A DNA stretch of 7,640 nucleotides from Hyphomicrobiales bacterium (GTDB taxonomy: Bacteria > Pseudomonadota > Alphaproteobacteria > Rhizobiales > UBA4765), in contig JAIYEB010000096.1 of the NCBI GenBank assembly GCA_027487195.1, positions 1 to 7,640 of the forward strand, given 5' to 3'. Position 1 is the first letter of the stretch; the number at the start of each line of letters is the position of its first letter. Below the pieces are notes generated by a model. That model searched no databases. It saw only the letters and a list, made by a program, of their open reading frames with translations, and was not told where the DNA came from. Shown in pieces: positions 6,228-7,640 of the stretch. The translations under genes and the position numbers were made by a program.

Positions 6228-7640
6228 ATGGCGGATTACACAAGCGTCCTTACCCGCGCGGTAGCGGGCAAAGCAACATATGAAGAGCGCCGCGCCGTTT
6301 ACGAGCGCGCGCGCCAAGCGCTTGTCGCCCAGTTGCGAGCGCTTGATCCGCCATTGCCGGAAAGCGACATCACCCGCCAGCGGCTTGCCTTGGAAGAGGC
6401 AATCCGCAAAGTGGAAACCGAAGCGTCGGGAATGAGCCCGGCTGGCAAGGTCCCGTCTGCTCAGTCTGCGCCCGTGGCCCCTCCAGAGCCGGCTGTCGTT
6501 GCTGAAGCGCCCACACCGCCACCGGCCGTTGCTGTCTCGCCCCCTGCCACAGAAGCCCCGCCGCCGCCGCCGAAGCCGGTTCCGGCTCCCGAGCCCAGCC
6601 TGCCGTCCATTTCGGCTGTGCCATTGCCGTCTGTGTCAGCACCGCTTGCAGAGATCTCGCGCCAGGCCCAGACCCTTGGCACGGCAAGCGAGCGCGCAGC
6701 CAAATCCGCTCGCGAACAACTCCAGACCCAACTGCCGGCTGCTGCACCTGAACCGCAGCCCGCGCCTTTGCCCGTCAACGAAGCACCAGGTGCCGCATCG
6801 ACGACGGGTGCACAGAAGGCCGGCGACCCGGCGCTTACCCGTGTACGCGCGCTTCCCGGCACGATCTATCAGGAACCAAGCGACACGCGGCGTGGTCTTG
6901 CTGCAGTGCTGGTCGTTCTGGTGCTGCTGGTCGCAAGCGGCATCGGCATCTGGATGTTTGCAGATCGCATCTTCCCAGCACACGACACACAGCAGGCGAC
7001 AAGCCAGGGTGGCGGCTCAGCCTTCCAGCCGGGCAAGGTGACGGAACGGGTTGGCGCAGACAGCGCACGCCCTGGGCAGACGCCACCCGCTGCTGCGGTT
7101 CAGGCCCAGGCCTTTCTTTATGAGGACAACACCGACGCCTCCCGCGTGATCGGCGGTCTGCGCGGTCGTGTTGTCTGGCGCATCGATACCGACACCAACC
7201 GCCAGGGTCAGGGCCCTGAGCGCGTGATCCGGGGCCTTGTCGAGATTCCCGAGCGCAATCTGCGGCTGCTCATTTCAATCCGTCGCAATATCGATGCGGC
7301 GCTGCCGGCCAGCCACACAATCGAACTCCTGTTCGAAACACCGCCGGATTGGATTCATGGGTCGATCGACGGTGTGCCAGGCTTCCTGATGAAGCCATCG
7401 GAACAGGCACAAGGCATCCAGCTGGCAGGGCCGACAGTCCGCATCACGAGCGGCTACTTCCTCACCGGTCTCTCGGCGCTCGCCACAGCGCGCGAGCAAA
7501 ACGTCGTCCTGCTACGCGACCGGCCCTGGATGGATATTCCCGTGGTCTACCGTAACGGCCGCCTCGCAGTCCTGACGATCGAAAAGGGCCCGACCGGCGA
7601 ACAGGTCTTCCAGGAAGCGTTCCGCAGCTGGGGCAACTGA
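6228..7640 (+). CDS. Conserved hypothetical single-pass membrane protein with Pro/Ala-rich linker
   Basis: A 470-residue protein of unknown function. Residues 1-66 form a charged, helical, probably coiled N-terminal segment (EERRAVYERARQALVAQL, then ITRQRLALEEAIRKVE). Residues 70-200 are rich in Pro and Ala, including the run PPPPPKP at about 111-117. One strong membrane helix spans about 223-246 (GLAAVLVVLVLLVASGIGIW), preceded by Arg-Arg at 221-222, which predicts a cytoplasmic N-terminus and periplasmic C-terminus. Residues about 292-470 form a folded domain with conserved-looking segments such as LPASHTIELLF and WMDIPVVYRNGR. No cysteine is present. The N-terminal and C-terminal parts resemble hypothetical proteins I recall from Rhizobiales, without an assigned role. 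ATG 6228 has no strong ribosome binding site. It lies 80 nt after purA on the same strand and may be co-transcribed. The stop codon is the last triplet of the window, so the gene is complete. Confidence 0.8.
   Translation: MADYTSVLTRAVAGKATYEERRAVYERARQALVAQLRALDPPLPESDITRQRLALEEAIRKVETEASGMSPAGKVPSAQSAPVAPPEPAVVAEAPTPPPAVAVSPPATEAPPPPPKPVPAPEPSLPSISAVPLPSVSAPLAEISRQAQTLGTASERAAKSAREQLQTQLPAAAPEPQPAPLPVNEAPGAASTTGAQKAGDPALTRVRALPGTIYQEPSDTRRGLAAVLVVLVLLVASGIGIWMFADRIFPAHDTQQATSQGGGSAFQPGKVTERVGADSARPGQTPPAAAVQAQAFLYEDNTDASRVIGGLRGRVVWRIDTDTNRQGQGPERVIRGLVEIPERNLRLLISIRRNIDAALPASHTIELLFETPPDWIHGSIDGVPGFLMKPSEQAQGIQLAGPTVRITSGYFLTGLSALATAREQNVVLLRDRPWMDIPVVYRNGRLAVLTIEKGPTGEQVFQEAFRSWGN

Noticed and set aside
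6499..7041. Arg/Pro-rich frame inside the last gene
   Set aside because: It is a shifted-frame shadow of the Pro/Ala-rich linker, and its peptide is low-complexity Arg/Pro.

Overview
This window looks like chromosomal DNA of a GC-rich alphaproteobacterium, most likely of the order Hyphomicrobiales (Rhizobiales). The regulator at 331-1221 closely resembles my memory of the rhizobial LsrB / Brucella VtlR group of LysR proteins. The PurA sequence has an alphaproteobacterial look, and the last gene resembles a conserved hypothetical membrane protein I associate with Rhizobiales genomes. These assignments come from reading the sequence, not from database searches.

Layout: (1) 1-204, the open 3' end of an unidentified gene coding for a basic Gly/Arg/Lys-rich tail, + strand. 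(2) 205-330, a short convergent intergenic region with two hairpins. (3) 331-1221, a LysR-family regulator of the LsrB/VtlR type, - strand. (4) 1222-1401, a divergent regulatory region with two T-N11-A dyads. (5) 1402-4728, three co-directional genes: an MIO-type aromatic amino acid/histidine ammonia-lyase, a four-helix GtrA-family membrane protein that overlaps it by 4 nt, and an amidase-signature hydrolase 46 nt further on. (6) 4729-4851, a spacer with two TTGACA hexamers. (7) 4852-6147, purA (adenylosuccinate synthetase). (8) 6148-6227, a short spacer with a weak hairpin. (9) 6228-7640, a single-pass membrane protein with a Pro/Ala-rich linker, ending exactly at the window edge.

The most unusual part is the lyase-GtrA-amidase cluster. 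The lyase keeps every histidine ammonia-lyase active-site residue I could check, but no other hut gene is visible. It is coupled to a membrane protein of a family usually tied to lipid-linked sugar flipping and to a hydrolase of amide bonds. A plausible but unproven reading is a small catabolic or modification pathway in which the amidase releases an amino acid or amide and the lyase deaminates it. The divergent LysR regulator could control it. purA and the last gene look like ordinary housekeeping/conserved neighbours. I saw no tRNA, rRNA, CRISPR array, insertion sequence or phage genes.
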